Assembly: GCF_024362695.1 (NCBI RefSeq)
Contig: NC_065420.1
Location: 15,278,753-15,342,752, forward strand
Direction of reading: 5' to 3'
DNA length: 64,000 nt
Origin: Pectinophora gossypiella
Lineage: Eukaryota; Arthropoda; Insecta; Lepidoptera; Gelechiidae
Positions 1 to 8,400 of the stretch are shown here, in pieces (within the stretch, counting starts at the first letter, position 1; each line of letters begins with the position of its first letter). Under the pieces are notes generated by a model. The model was given only the letters and a program-made list of their open reading frames with translations. It was not told where the DNA came from and searched no databases. Position numbers and translations under genes: made by a program.

Positions 1-1671
1 GATGGGCGTCCGGCTGACCAGCCTTCAGCTTACCGGCCCATCGTGCTGCTCGGCGAGATGAGCAAGCTCTTTGAGCGTGTGCTCGTTCACCGTCTCGCCG
101 AGCACATCCAACTGCACGAGACCCAGTATGGGTTCCGGGTCGGCCGGTCAACCATAGACGCCATATCCCGAGTCAGGGAGCAGGCGGAGGAGGCGGTTTC
201 CCAGGGTGACGTGTTGTTGGCGGTCTCGTTGGACATATCCAACGCCTTCAACACGCTCCCCTGGGACGCGGTCATGAATGCCCTGGACCACTTCGGAGTT
301 CCCGGCCACCTGCAAAGGTTGGTCCGGGATTACTTCAGCGGACGGGCAGTGGTGTTCCCGACACGAGCCGGCTGGGCACGTCGGGAGATGTCGTGCGGTG
401 TTCCACAGGGATCGGTCCTGGGACCGTTCCTGTGGAACATCGGGTACGACTGGGTGTTGCGCGGGGCCACGTTGCGGGGGGTCAGCGTAACTTGTTACGC
501 TGACGACACTCTCGTGTCGGCCCGCGGCAGCACCCACCGGGAGGCCGGAGTTCTCGCCACGGCCGGAGTGGCGCAGGTGGTGAGTCGGATTCGACATCTC
601 GGGCTCGAGGTGGCCCTCCACAAATCGGAGGCGCTGGCGTTCCACGGGCCGCGGAACGCACCACCAGCGAATGCCCACATTGTGGTCGGCGGAACCTCCA
701 TCTCCATCGGGTCGACGATGAAGTACCTGGGACTCGTCCTCGATGGCAGATGGAGTTTCCAGGAGCACTTCCGGCGCTTGGCCCCAAAATTGGTGGCTGC
801 AGCCGGAGCGCTCGGAGGTGTGCTCCCCAACATGAGGGGTCCAGGAGGATCATGCCGCCGCCTGTACATGGGGGTCATCCGCTCCATGGCGCTGTACGGT
901 GCGCCTATATGGTCGGAGTCCCTGAGCGCCCGAAACCGGACCCTACTGCGGCGACCGCAGCGGGTCATGGCACTCAGGGTGGCCCGGGCATACCGTACAG
1001 TGTCGTACACGGCGGCCTGCCTAATAGCGGGCAGTCCGCCGTGGGAGCTAGAGGCGCGAGTTCTCGCGGCAGTGTACAGGCGGCGCGCTGACGCCAACTC
1101 CAACGGCGATCTCCCGCCTCCTCGGGAGGTAGCACAATGGAGGGAGGAGGCCCGCACTATCCTCTTCCAGCAATGGAAGGAGGAGCTGGAGACCCCGGAT
1201 GCCAGCCGGGAGTTGGTTGCGGCAATCCGACCCGTTCTGCGGGATTGGATTGAGTGCCCAGGCGCTCCCACCTACCACCTCACGCAGCTCCTCACCGGGC
1301 ACGGGTGCTTCGGTGAGTATCTGTTTGGGGTGGTTGGTAGGGAGCCCACCGCAGACTGCCATCACTGCGTGGGCAACACCGTGGACACGGCACGGCACAC
1401 CCGCGAGGAGTGCCCCGCTTGGGCGGTCCCTCGCGCTGCCTTGTCCGCGGTGATAGGGGCGGACCTCTCACTGCCCGCCATGATCATGGCCATGGTGGGT
1501 AGTGAAACGGCCTGGAATGCGGTCGTCACCTTCTCAGACGCAGTGTTGTCTGAGAAGGAAGCGGCGGAGCGAGAGCGGGAGAACTCCGCTGACTCACTCC
1601 CGATGCGCCGCAGACGACCAGGAAGGCGGCGCCAGGCGCACCTGATCACTATTGATCGTGCGCCGCCTTGA
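1..1671 (+). CDS. ORF2 protein, C-terminal part: reverse transcriptase and CCHC domain
   Basis: The frame is open from base 1, so this is the tail of a longer protein (556 codons visible). It begins in RT motif 1 (SAYRPIVLLGE), continues through GFRVGRSTIDAI, the VSLDISNAFNTLPW aspartate motif and GVPQGSVLGPFLWNIGYD, and reaches the catalytic YADD box at 496-507. A thumb and connection region follow. Near the C-terminus there is a zinc-knuckle-like C-x2-C-x9-H-x4-C typical of R1-clade ORF2. The protein would nick the telomeric repeat (N-terminal endonuclease, outside the window) and copy the element RNA onto the nick. No internal stop is present in the visible part, so the copy may be coding. 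The 3' UTR starts right after the stop. Confidence 0.93.
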   Translation, partial: DGRPADQPSAYRPIVLLGEMSKLFERVLVHRLAEHIQLHETQYGFRVGRSTIDAISRVREQAEEAVSQGDVLLAVSLDISNAFNTLPWDAVMNALDHFGVPGHLQRLVRDYFSGRAVVFPTRAGWARREMSCGVPQGSVLGPFLWNIGYDWVLRGATLRGVSVTCYADDTLVSARGSTHREAGVLATAGVAQVVSRIRHLGLEVALHKSEALAFHGPRNAPPANAHIVVGGTSISIGSTMKYLGLVLDGRWSFQEHFRRLAPKLVAAAGALGGVLPNMRGPGGSCRRLYMGVIRSMALYGAPIWSESLSARNRTLLRRPQRVMALRVARAYRTVSYTAACLIAGSPPWELEARVLAAVYRRRADANSNGDLPPPREVAQWREEARTILFQQWKEELETPDASRELVAAIRPVLRDWIECPGAPTYHLTQLLTGHGCFGEYLFGVVGREPTADCHHCVGNTVDTARHTREECPAWAVPRAALSAVIGADLSLPAMIMAMVGSETAWNAVVTFSDAVLSEKEAAERERENSADSLPMRRRRPGRRRQAHLITIDRAPP

Positions 1672-1986
1672 CGGGGACCTGTGGGCGGTGGTCGGGGGAC
1701 CGCCGTCCACAACATAGGTCCCGTGCCGTAGGGCTCCCCAGTGTTCCGGGGCAGCCCTCGGCGGAGGGGGAGGCGCTAAACGCGCTCCCATGGGCGTTGG
1801 GCCCGTATGGGCATCCGCCGGCGGGGACGCGGTTGTGTGCAGTTGCGTTCCCGTGTCCCCGCCACATGGCGGCAAGGAGGAACACCGTTGGTTTTTAGTG
1901 GGTATACCGGGTGGCGACACCCGGGGAGTCCCACATAACCACGTCGTCCCCCCGGGCGGCGTGGTATGCGTAATGCATTTTCCAAC

Positions 1987-1988
<2 letters not shown>
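1672..1988 (+). promoter_or_regulatory. 3' UTR of element A with conserved terminal RNA structure
   Basis: No reading frame of note. The last ~110 nt fold into the nested helices seen in all elements here: an outer helix near the poly(A), an inner GTGGG with CCCAC pair, and an ATGCGT-type hairpin (here altered to ATGCGTAATGCAT). In SART1 the 3' UTR is known to be needed for target-primed reverse transcription, so this is probably the RT recognition site. Confidence 0.7.
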
Positions 1989-2023
<35 letters not shown>

Positions 2024-2145
2024 TTAGGTTAGGTTAGGTTAGGTTAGGTTAGGTTAGGTTAGGTTAGGTTAGGTTAGGTTAGGTTAGGTTAGGTTAGGTT
2101 AGGTTAGGTTAGGTTAGGTTAGGTTAGGTTAGGTTAGGTTAGGTT
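1989..2145 (+). repeat. poly(A) tail of A (1989-2021) and telomeric (TTAGG)n array (2022-2145)
   Basis: 33 A residues run straight into about 25 copies of GGTTA/TTAGG (124 nt), the longest array of the window. The junction A(n)-GGTTAGG, with elements starting after ...AGGTT, fits insertion between TT and AGG of the unit. Confidence 0.97.
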
Positions 2146-2313
2146 GCACGGAAGAGTGTGTAAACGTCCCCGCACACCCGCCAATAGGCGGAGGCTGCTG
2201 AACACCGAGGAGTTTTAGTGAGTAGGAGTCTCACATAACCCAGTCGCTTTCCCCGGGCGGCTGGGTATCCATGACGGATTTCTCCTCGTTAAAAAAAAAA
2301 AAAAAAAAAAAAA
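2146..2313 (+). mobile_element. Element B: 5'-truncated SART scrap, 3' UTR only
   Basis: 145 nt of 3' UTR (2146-2290) plus 23 A. It matches the end of element J (from about 33222, starting GCACGGAAGAG), including J's own version of the terminal helices: GAGGAG with CTCCTC, GTGAG with CTCAC and CCCAG with CTGGG. It is a dead-on-arrival insertion made when reverse transcription stopped early. It still contains the complete terminal RNA structure. Confidence 0.93.
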
Positions 2314-2330
2314 GGTTAGGTTAGGTTAGG
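2314..2330 (+). repeat. short telomeric (TTAGG)n spacer
   Basis: 17 nt between the poly(A) of B and the first C of element C. It ends ...TTAGG instead of the ...AGGTT seen before nearly every other insert. Confidence 0.95.
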
Positions 2331-2432
2331 CCCCCCCAATGGATTCTCGCCTTGTCGTGGCGGGGGGGCTCAATAGCTGCATCGGCGGGTGCCGCTTTAG
2401 CCCAATGATGCAGTGAAGCTAAGAGGAATCCA
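2331..2432 (+). ncRNA. HDV-like self-cleaving ribozyme at the 5' end of element C (predicted)
   Basis: The order of helices is that of the HDV double pseudoknot. P1 is the 7-C run 2331-2337 with the G run at about 2362-2368. P2 is GGATTC 2341-2346 with GAATCC 2426-2431. P3 is GCC with GGC, closing a 7-nt loop TTGTCGT that fits the HDV L3 pattern UNNUCGY. P4 is CTGCATCG 2377-2384 with TGATGCAG 2406-2413. The joining strand J4/2 has C2419-T-A-A, fitting the C-N-R-A with the catalytic cytosine. Cleavage would fall exactly between the TTAGG array and the element. Known for R2, RTE and L1Tc elements; here it is inferred from sequence only. A competing extension of P4 (TAGCT with AGCTA) could hide C2419. 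Confidence 0.8.
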
Positions 2433-3110
2433 GCGCGGCGGTGGCAAAGTCCACCGCTGCGCAACCCGTAACCCCTTAGCGCTTTGTGGTGGGGCGCCAA
2501 AGGGGTCGGGGGCCGCTTCCACATTGAGTGGAGGGGGCCGCGAGGAGACAACCTCTGTAAAAAACCGCCAGGAGGGGGCGTTTCGCCTGCGCGCGGCGGT
2601 CGTTCGTATTGCACGGCGGCCGTCGGGCCACCCGCAACCCTCGGTATTCCGAGGCGTGGGGGCCGCTCCCACACAAGTGGGGGGGGCCGCGAGGAGACAA
2701 CCTCTTTAAAAAATCCACCTGGAGGAGGAGGCGCGTGGCGCCGTCGGTGACGGGTTCGGCGGCCATGAATACATGCCCGTCGAACAGGCTTCGGCCACCG
2801 TCGCCAAACTTGTTACCCTGGTTAGGTGTCGTGGACATGTCTCGCGGCCTACCAGGACCAAGGGGCTTGCCTTGGTCGGCCGGCCCAAGAGGAGACAACC
2901 TCAATAAAAAACCCCCAAAGTCCCGGCGTTGAGGTGCCTTCGGGCCTTCGCGCGGCGTCGGGGCGCCGGAAGGTGGCGGAGGGGGTATTCTCCGCCAGCT
3001 AGCGACCAACCCTGGGGCACCTCCCGCACCCCAGCGGTATTAGGGTTATCCGGGTACAGGGGGCACTGCCCGGATGGACCACCCTTTCCCCCATACTCGT
3101 GGGACTCATA
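2433..3110 (+). promoter_or_regulatory. 5' UTR of element C with hairpin + A-run modules
   Basis: No coding frame. Three copies of a small module are seen: stem GAGG, loop AGACAA, stem CCTC, then two to four bases and a run of five or more A. Stems are 2542-2545/2552-2555, 2691-2694/2701-2704 and 2889-2892/2899-2902. Each follows a GC-rich block; the blocks before the third module and after the ribozyme contain GGCTTCGGCC or similar self-complementary parts. A further hairpin lies just before ORF1: ATCCGGG 3048-3054 with CCCGGAT 3069-3075; in element J both arms change together. No promoter box can be named; R1-clade elements usually have an internal promoter or are read through. Confidence 0.6.
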
Positions 3111-5456
3111 ATGGATACTTTTGCTAACAAAGCCGACGTTTCGGAGCTGGAAGTTGGGAGTGTAGAGGTGAGGAAGGGAGAAGAGGGAGATAAATATAAG
3201 CGTGCTCAGGCACAGTTGTTCACTGGCCGTGAAGCGGACACCAAGTCCGCGGGGCATTCTGTGGCGCAACCGGGATCCACCACCCCGGAAGCGCTGCAGC
3301 GCCCTGGCCTAGGCGCTTGCGCCACCCGTCTCCGTAAGGGGACTGTGGAGGAGGATGTCAACTCCGGAGAGCCGATCCTTAGCGGCAAGGATCGGCTATC
3401 CGAAGTTGAGAAAGGTCGACGACTAAGCGTGGTGCTAACGCGCTGCGACACACCCGTCACCACAATTTCCGCTGGCCGGGAGGGGGAGTCAATGGACTCG
3501 GACTCTTCCTGCGCCAGCATGGTGACGGTGTCGTCCGGGAGGTCAGACCTCAGAAGGCCGTTCCTGAAAAGGAACAGGTCGGATGCAGAGGCGGAGGAAT
3601 TGGACCTGCTGGGATCACCCCTCAAAGGGGCGGCCCACAAGTCCAAGAGGGGGAGAGGGCGCCCGCCCTCCACCGGCAAATATGTCGGCCTGGCCGCAGC
3701 CAGGGCGGCATATAATGAGGAGCTGGCCGAAAGCCTCCGGCTTGAGGCAGAGGCAGAAGTAGCTGGAATGGCCCGGAATATGAGGGAGGCTAGGGCCTCT
3801 TTACAGCCCAGCCCCCAACCAGCAACTCAAGCGGAGGAGGAAGAGCAGCAAACATCCGCTGCTCTAGCCAACGTTGTGAGGACATCGTTGGAAACCATTT
3901 CAATGGTTGCCACGAAGTCCTCACACCTAAAGGGGACTTATGTCCGGGCCCTGAAGGACGCCGTGAAGTGCATTCAAGAGGCTGTGTCCCTGATCAGAGC
4001 CCGGACGATGTCGGAAGAGGTGATGAGGTTGGAAGCCGCCAACTCCCAACTAATGAAGGAGGTTGCTGAACTGCGTCGCGATTTGCAGGAGCTGCGACAG
4101 CGACCAGCTCAGCCCTCTGAGCCAGGCCTCCGGCAACTGTTGGAGGAGGTTTCTCGGGCTAACGTCGAAACGTTCGGCACAATGCTGAACGCTAGACTGG
4201 CCGGCATTGAGGACCGCCTCCTGCCGGAGACTCGCCGACGGCCGCCGCTTGCAGCGGATGTGAGAGCCGCCAGGGCAGACCCTGCTCGTGAAGAGCCAGC
4301 AGGGGCCCCAGTGGCTTCCACCAGCGGAAAGGGCCTCCCCGCTACTGGGTCAAGCTCGGGTCAGCGGGCGAAAAAGGCCCCCAACAGCGGTCAGACTCCT
4401 TCTGAGCCCCCTCCTGCGGGGAAGAAGAAGGAGAAGAAAAAGAGTTTGGCTGCAAAGGAAGCGGCCGAGGCGCGGAACCAGTCTGCTCCCGCGCCTAAAG
4501 AGGTGCCGTGGACCACAGTCGTCGGCCGAAAGGCCAAGACTAAGGCGACGAAGGCTGCGAAGGAGTCGCAGAAAGCCACGTCCACGGCACCGACCAAGAA
4601 GAAGGAAAGGCAGATCCGTGCGCCCAAAACAGCAGCCGTCACACTGACGCTGGCGCCGGGCGCTGAGGAAAGGGGTGTGACGTACGCGTCAATCCTTTCG
4701 GACGCAAAAGAGCGTGTCCGTCTTGCGGACCTCAACATTAGTAGTCTGAGGTTCCGTAGGACAGCGACTGGCGCGCGCATGTTGGAAGTCGGCGGAGAAG
4801 CTTCGGCCGAGAAAGCGGACTCCTTGGCCACTAAGCTCAAGGAGGTCCTCAGCCCCGAGGCGGTCCGAGTCGCACGGCCTGTGAAGTGCGCGGAAATCCG
4901 CGTCGCAGGCCTGGATGACTCGGTCGACACTGCCGAAGTAGTGGAGGCGGTGGCGAAACAAGGAGGGTGCTCGGTCGAGGCGGTTAGGTGCGGCAGAATA
5001 GTTGTCGGCCCGCGAGGGGATGGTTCACTCTGGGTGAGCTGTCCTGTCACTGCCGCCATGAAAGTGGCGAACTCTGGCCGAGTACTGGTGGGATGGACCT
5101 CGGCCAGAGTGAGGCTCCTCGCCTCCAGACCGATACGGTGTTTCAGATGCCTAGAGTCGGGACACCTAGGTGTAAAATGCACCTGTGAGGTTGACCGCAG
5201 CAAACTCTGCTTCCGCTGCGGTCAGCCCGATCACAAGGCACAGGAGTGCGTTGCCGAGCCCAACTGCCCCATTTGTGCGGCGGCGGGCAAGCCTGCAACG
5301 CACTCAATTGGTGGTGGTGGCTGCATCTCCGCGGCCAAAAAGCCGAATACGCAGGCCCCGATGAGGAAAAGCGCCCTAAATTCTAAAAAGAAAAAGAAAA
5401 AAGGGAAGAGCAAGGCCAAAAAGGCCAGAGAGGAGCGGATGGACACAAATCCATAA
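3111..5456 (+). CDS. ORF1 protein (nucleic-acid-binding RNP protein), type 1
   Basis: 781 aa. Start chosen at ATG 3111; there is no upstream in-frame ATG close by, and element K starts at the matching place. It binds the element RNA and, in SART1, helps bring the RNP to the telomere. Visible parts: serine/acid-rich N-terminus, an AT-hook-like KRGRGRPP at residues 179-186, a predicted coiled coil at about 305-340 (RLEAANSQLMKEVAELRRDL), a long low-complexity Ala/Lys/Pro region at about 400-515, an RRM-like fold region before the zinc motifs, then CCHC knuckles C677-C680-H685-C690 and C700-C703-H708-C713 and a third C-x2-C-x8-H-x6-C. It ends in a Lys-rich tail. Stop TAA is directly followed by the ATG of ORF2. 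Confidence 0.94.
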   Translation: MDTFANKADVSELEVGSVEVRKGEEGDKYKRAQAQLFTGREADTKSAGHSVAQPGSTTPEALQRPGLGACATRLRKGTVEEDVNSGEPILSGKDRLSEVEKGRRLSVVLTRCDTPVTTISAGREGESMDSDSSCASMVTVSSGRSDLRRPFLKRNRSDAEAEELDLLGSPLKGAAHKSKRGRGRPPSTGKYVGLAAARAAYNEELAESLRLEAEAEVAGMARNMREARASLQPSPQPATQAEEEEQQTSAALANVVRTSLETISMVATKSSHLKGTYVRALKDAVKCIQEAVSLIRARTMSEEVMRLEAANSQLMKEVAELRRDLQELRQRPAQPSEPGLRQLLEEVSRANVETFGTMLNARLAGIEDRLLPETRRRPPLAADVRAARADPAREEPAGAPVASTSGKGLPATGSSSGQRAKKAPNSGQTPSEPPPAGKKKEKKKSLAAKEAAEARNQSAPAPKEVPWTTVVGRKAKTKATKAAKESQKATSTAPTKKKERQIRAPKTAAVTLTLAPGAEERGVTYASILSDAKERVRLADLNISSLRFRRTATGARMLEVGGEASAEKADSLATKLKEVLSPEAVRVARPVKCAEIRVAGLDDSVDTAEVVEAVAKQGGCSVEAVRCGRIVVGPRGDGSLWVSCPVTAAMKVANSGRVLVGWTSARVRLLASRPIRCFRCLESGHLGVKCTCEVDRSKLCFRCGQPDHKAQECVAEPNCPICAAAGKPATHSIGGGGCISAAKKPNTQAPMRKSALNSKKKKKKGKSKAKKAREERMDTNP

Positions 5457-8400
5457 ATGGAGTCCATCCGCTACCTACAGGCGAATATCAACCACTCCGC
5501 CAGGGCACAGGACCTGCTGGCCCAAACCATGGCGGAGTGGTCGATAAATGTGGCGGTGATCGCGGAGCCTTATGTGGTCCCTGCCCGGGACGATTGGATA
5601 GCGGACCTCGGCAACTCTGTGGCCATCTTCGCTCCCGCTGCTAGTGGCTCCCCTCCCTTCGAAAAAGTAGCGAAGGGTAGGGGAAGCGTGCTGGCTGTTG
5701 TTGGCGGCGTCGCACTCGTGGGGGTGTACTTACCGCCGAGTTGGCACCTTGCCGACTTTGAGCGGGCCCTCACTGAGGTCAGCGCGCTGATTGCGCTGGT
5801 TCCCTCTCTCCCCGTGATCGTCGCGGGGGACTTCAATGCCAAGTCATTGGCCTGGGGATCGCCCGCGACGGACGCGAGGGGAGAGGAGCTAGAAGACTGG
5901 GCGGCGACTTCGGGCCTGGTGATCCTAAACAGGGGCACCAACGACACCTGTGTCCGCCAACAGGGGGGGTCAATAGTGGACCTCACGTTCGCGACCCCCT
6001 CCACGGCCCGGAGAATTCAAGGGTGGAAGGTGGAGGTAGACGTGGAGACACTGTCGGATCACCGATACATCCGCTTCGATGTCTCTACGTCTGCCTCCAC
6101 AATGGCGCCTGTGGCTCGCGCTACTGAGGAGGGCCCTCGTTGGGTGTTAGGTCGACTGGACCGTGAGCTGGCCGAGGAGGCGGCCATTGTGGAGGGCTGG
6201 GTGATGGATGCCGGCCCACCCGAGGATGTGGATGCGGGAGCGGAGCTGCTCGGCGTATCGCTTACGAATGTATGCGATGCGTCGATGCCCAGAGCCAGAC
6301 CGCTTCCCCCACGTCGGCGGGTGTACTGGTGGCGCGCTGAACTACACCAACTGCGCCAAACCTGTGTCGCTGCGCGCCGCAGGTACACGAGATGCCGAAG
6401 GCGCAGCATCCGTGACGGGCCTCTGGAGGTTGCCCTGTACACCGAGTACAGGACCGCCTGTAGTGCCCTCCAGACAGCCATATCGCGGGCCAAACAGGAG
6501 TCCTGGGAGGAGTGGCTCGCCCTCCTAAACCGGGACCCCTGGGGCAGACCATATCGGGCAGTAAGGCGGAAGCTCCGGCCCTGGGCTCCGCCACTCACCA
6601 CAACTCTCGAACCCCAGTTGGTTGAGAGTGTGGTGCAGACGCTGTTCCCGAGTCGGGCGTGGTCTGCCCGGCCTGTGACTGTCGCGGATGAGCAGGAGGT
6701 GAGGCCTGTGTCCGAGGCGGAGTTGCGGTACGCCGCGGCGAAACTCCGCCTCAAAAAGACCGCCCCTGGTCTGGACGGGGTGCCAGGGCGAGTGCTAGCC
6801 CTAGCACTGTTGGAGCTGGGGAGCCAATTTCGGGCCCTTTTTACCAGATGTTTGGTGCAGGGTCGCTTCCCCAGCTCCTGGAAGGAGGGCAAGCTTGTCC
6901 TTCTTAAGAAGGACGGCCGTCCGGCTGACCAGCCGTCCGCCTACCGGCCTATCGTATTGCTCGGCGAGACAAGCAAGCTCTTTGAGCGCGTGCTTGTCCA
7001 TCGTCTCGCCGAGCACATCGATTTACACGAAACCCAATATGGGTTCCGTGTGGGTCGGTCGACGATCGACGCGATATCCCGCGTCAGGGAGCAGGCGGAG
7101 GAGGCGGTTTCACAGGGCGACGTGTTGTTGGCGGTGTCGTTGGACATCTCCAACGCATTCAACACGCTCCCCTGGGACGCGGTCACGGCGGCGCTCGACC
7201 ACTTTGAGGTTCCCGGCCACCTGCAAAGGTTGGTCCGGGACTACTTTAATGGACGGGCGGTGGTGTTCCCGACACGAGCCGGTTGGGCACGTCGGGAGAT
7301 GTCGTGCGGTGTTCCACAGGGTTCGGTCTTGGGACCGTTCCTGTGGAACATCGGATACGACTGGGTGTTGCGCGGGGCCACTTTGCGGGGGGTCAGCGTA
7401 ACTTGTTACGCTGACGACACTCTCGTGTCGGCCCGCGGCAGCACCCACCGGGAAGCCGGTGTCCTCGCCACTGCAGGTGTCGCGCAAGTGGTGCGCCGGA
7501 TTCGGCAGCTGGGCCTTGAGGTGGCTCTGCACAAATCCGAGGCTCTAACATTCCACGGGCCTCGGAACGGGCCGCCTCCCAACGCCCGCATCGTAGTCGG
7601 CGGAACCTCCATCGCCATCGGGTCGACGATGAAATACCTGGGACTCGTCCTCGATGGCAGATGGAGTTTCCAAGAGCACTTCCGGCGCTTGGCCCCAAAA
7701 TTGGTGGCTGCAGCCGGAGCGCTTGGGGGAGTGCTCCCAAACTTGGGAGGCCCTGGAAGGGCATGCCGCCGCCTCTACATGGGGGTGGTGCGCTCCATGG
7801 CGCTGTACGGTGCGCCCATATGGGCGGATTCCCTGAGCGCCCGGAACCGGACCCTGCTGCGACGACCGCAGCGGGTCATGGCGCTCAGAGTGGCCCGGGC
7901 GTACCGTACGGTATCCTACACCGCGGCCTGCTTGATTGCGGGCAGTCCGCCGTGGGAACTTGAGGCACGAGTTCTCGCGGCGGTCTACAGGCGGCGTGCG
8001 GAAGCCAACAACAACGGCGATTTCCCGCACCCCCGTGAGGTGGCGCAGTGGAGGGAGGACGCCCGAGATGTCCTCCTTAACACTTGGCAGGAGGAGTTGG
8101 ACACCCCGAATACCAGCCGGGAGTTGGTGGCGGCGATCCGACCGGTCCTTCGGGATTGGATCGAGTGCCAACACGGCGCTCCCACCTACCACCTCACGCA
8201 GGTCCTCACCGGGCACGGGTGCTTTGGTGAGTATCTGTTTGGAGTGGTCAGGAGGGAGCCGACCGCCGAATGCCACCACTGTGTGGGAGGCGTGGTGGAC
8301 ACGGCACGGCACACGCGCGAGGCGTGCCCCGCTTGGGCGATCCCTCGCGCTGCCCTGTCCGCCGTGCTGGGCCCGGATATCTCACTGCCGGCCATGATCG

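Larger units (their letters stand above)
1..2021 (+). mobile_element. Element A: SART-type non-LTR retrotransposon, 3' part (5' end outside window)
   Basis: The window opens inside ORF2. The ORF2 C-terminal half (1-1671), a 3' UTR (1672-1988) and a 33-nt poly(A) (1989-2021) are present, followed directly by TTAGG repeats. ORF2 is type 1, very close to element C. Downstream of the RT it is almost identical to the 3' part of element K (37697-38704), with only scattered substitutions, so A and K come from the same source. Whether A is full length cannot be seen. Confidence 0.93.

Noticed and set aside
2022..2145. TTAGG arrays as CRISPR or ordinary microsatellites
   Set aside because: The 5-bp unit, strand bias and position after poly(A) tails identify insect telomeric repeat; there are no spacers.
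3038..3050. ATTAGGGTTA in the 5' UTR of C, J and K as a vertebrate-like telomere repeat
   Set aside because: A single unit, at the same place in each element; it is part of the element, not an inserted telomere array.
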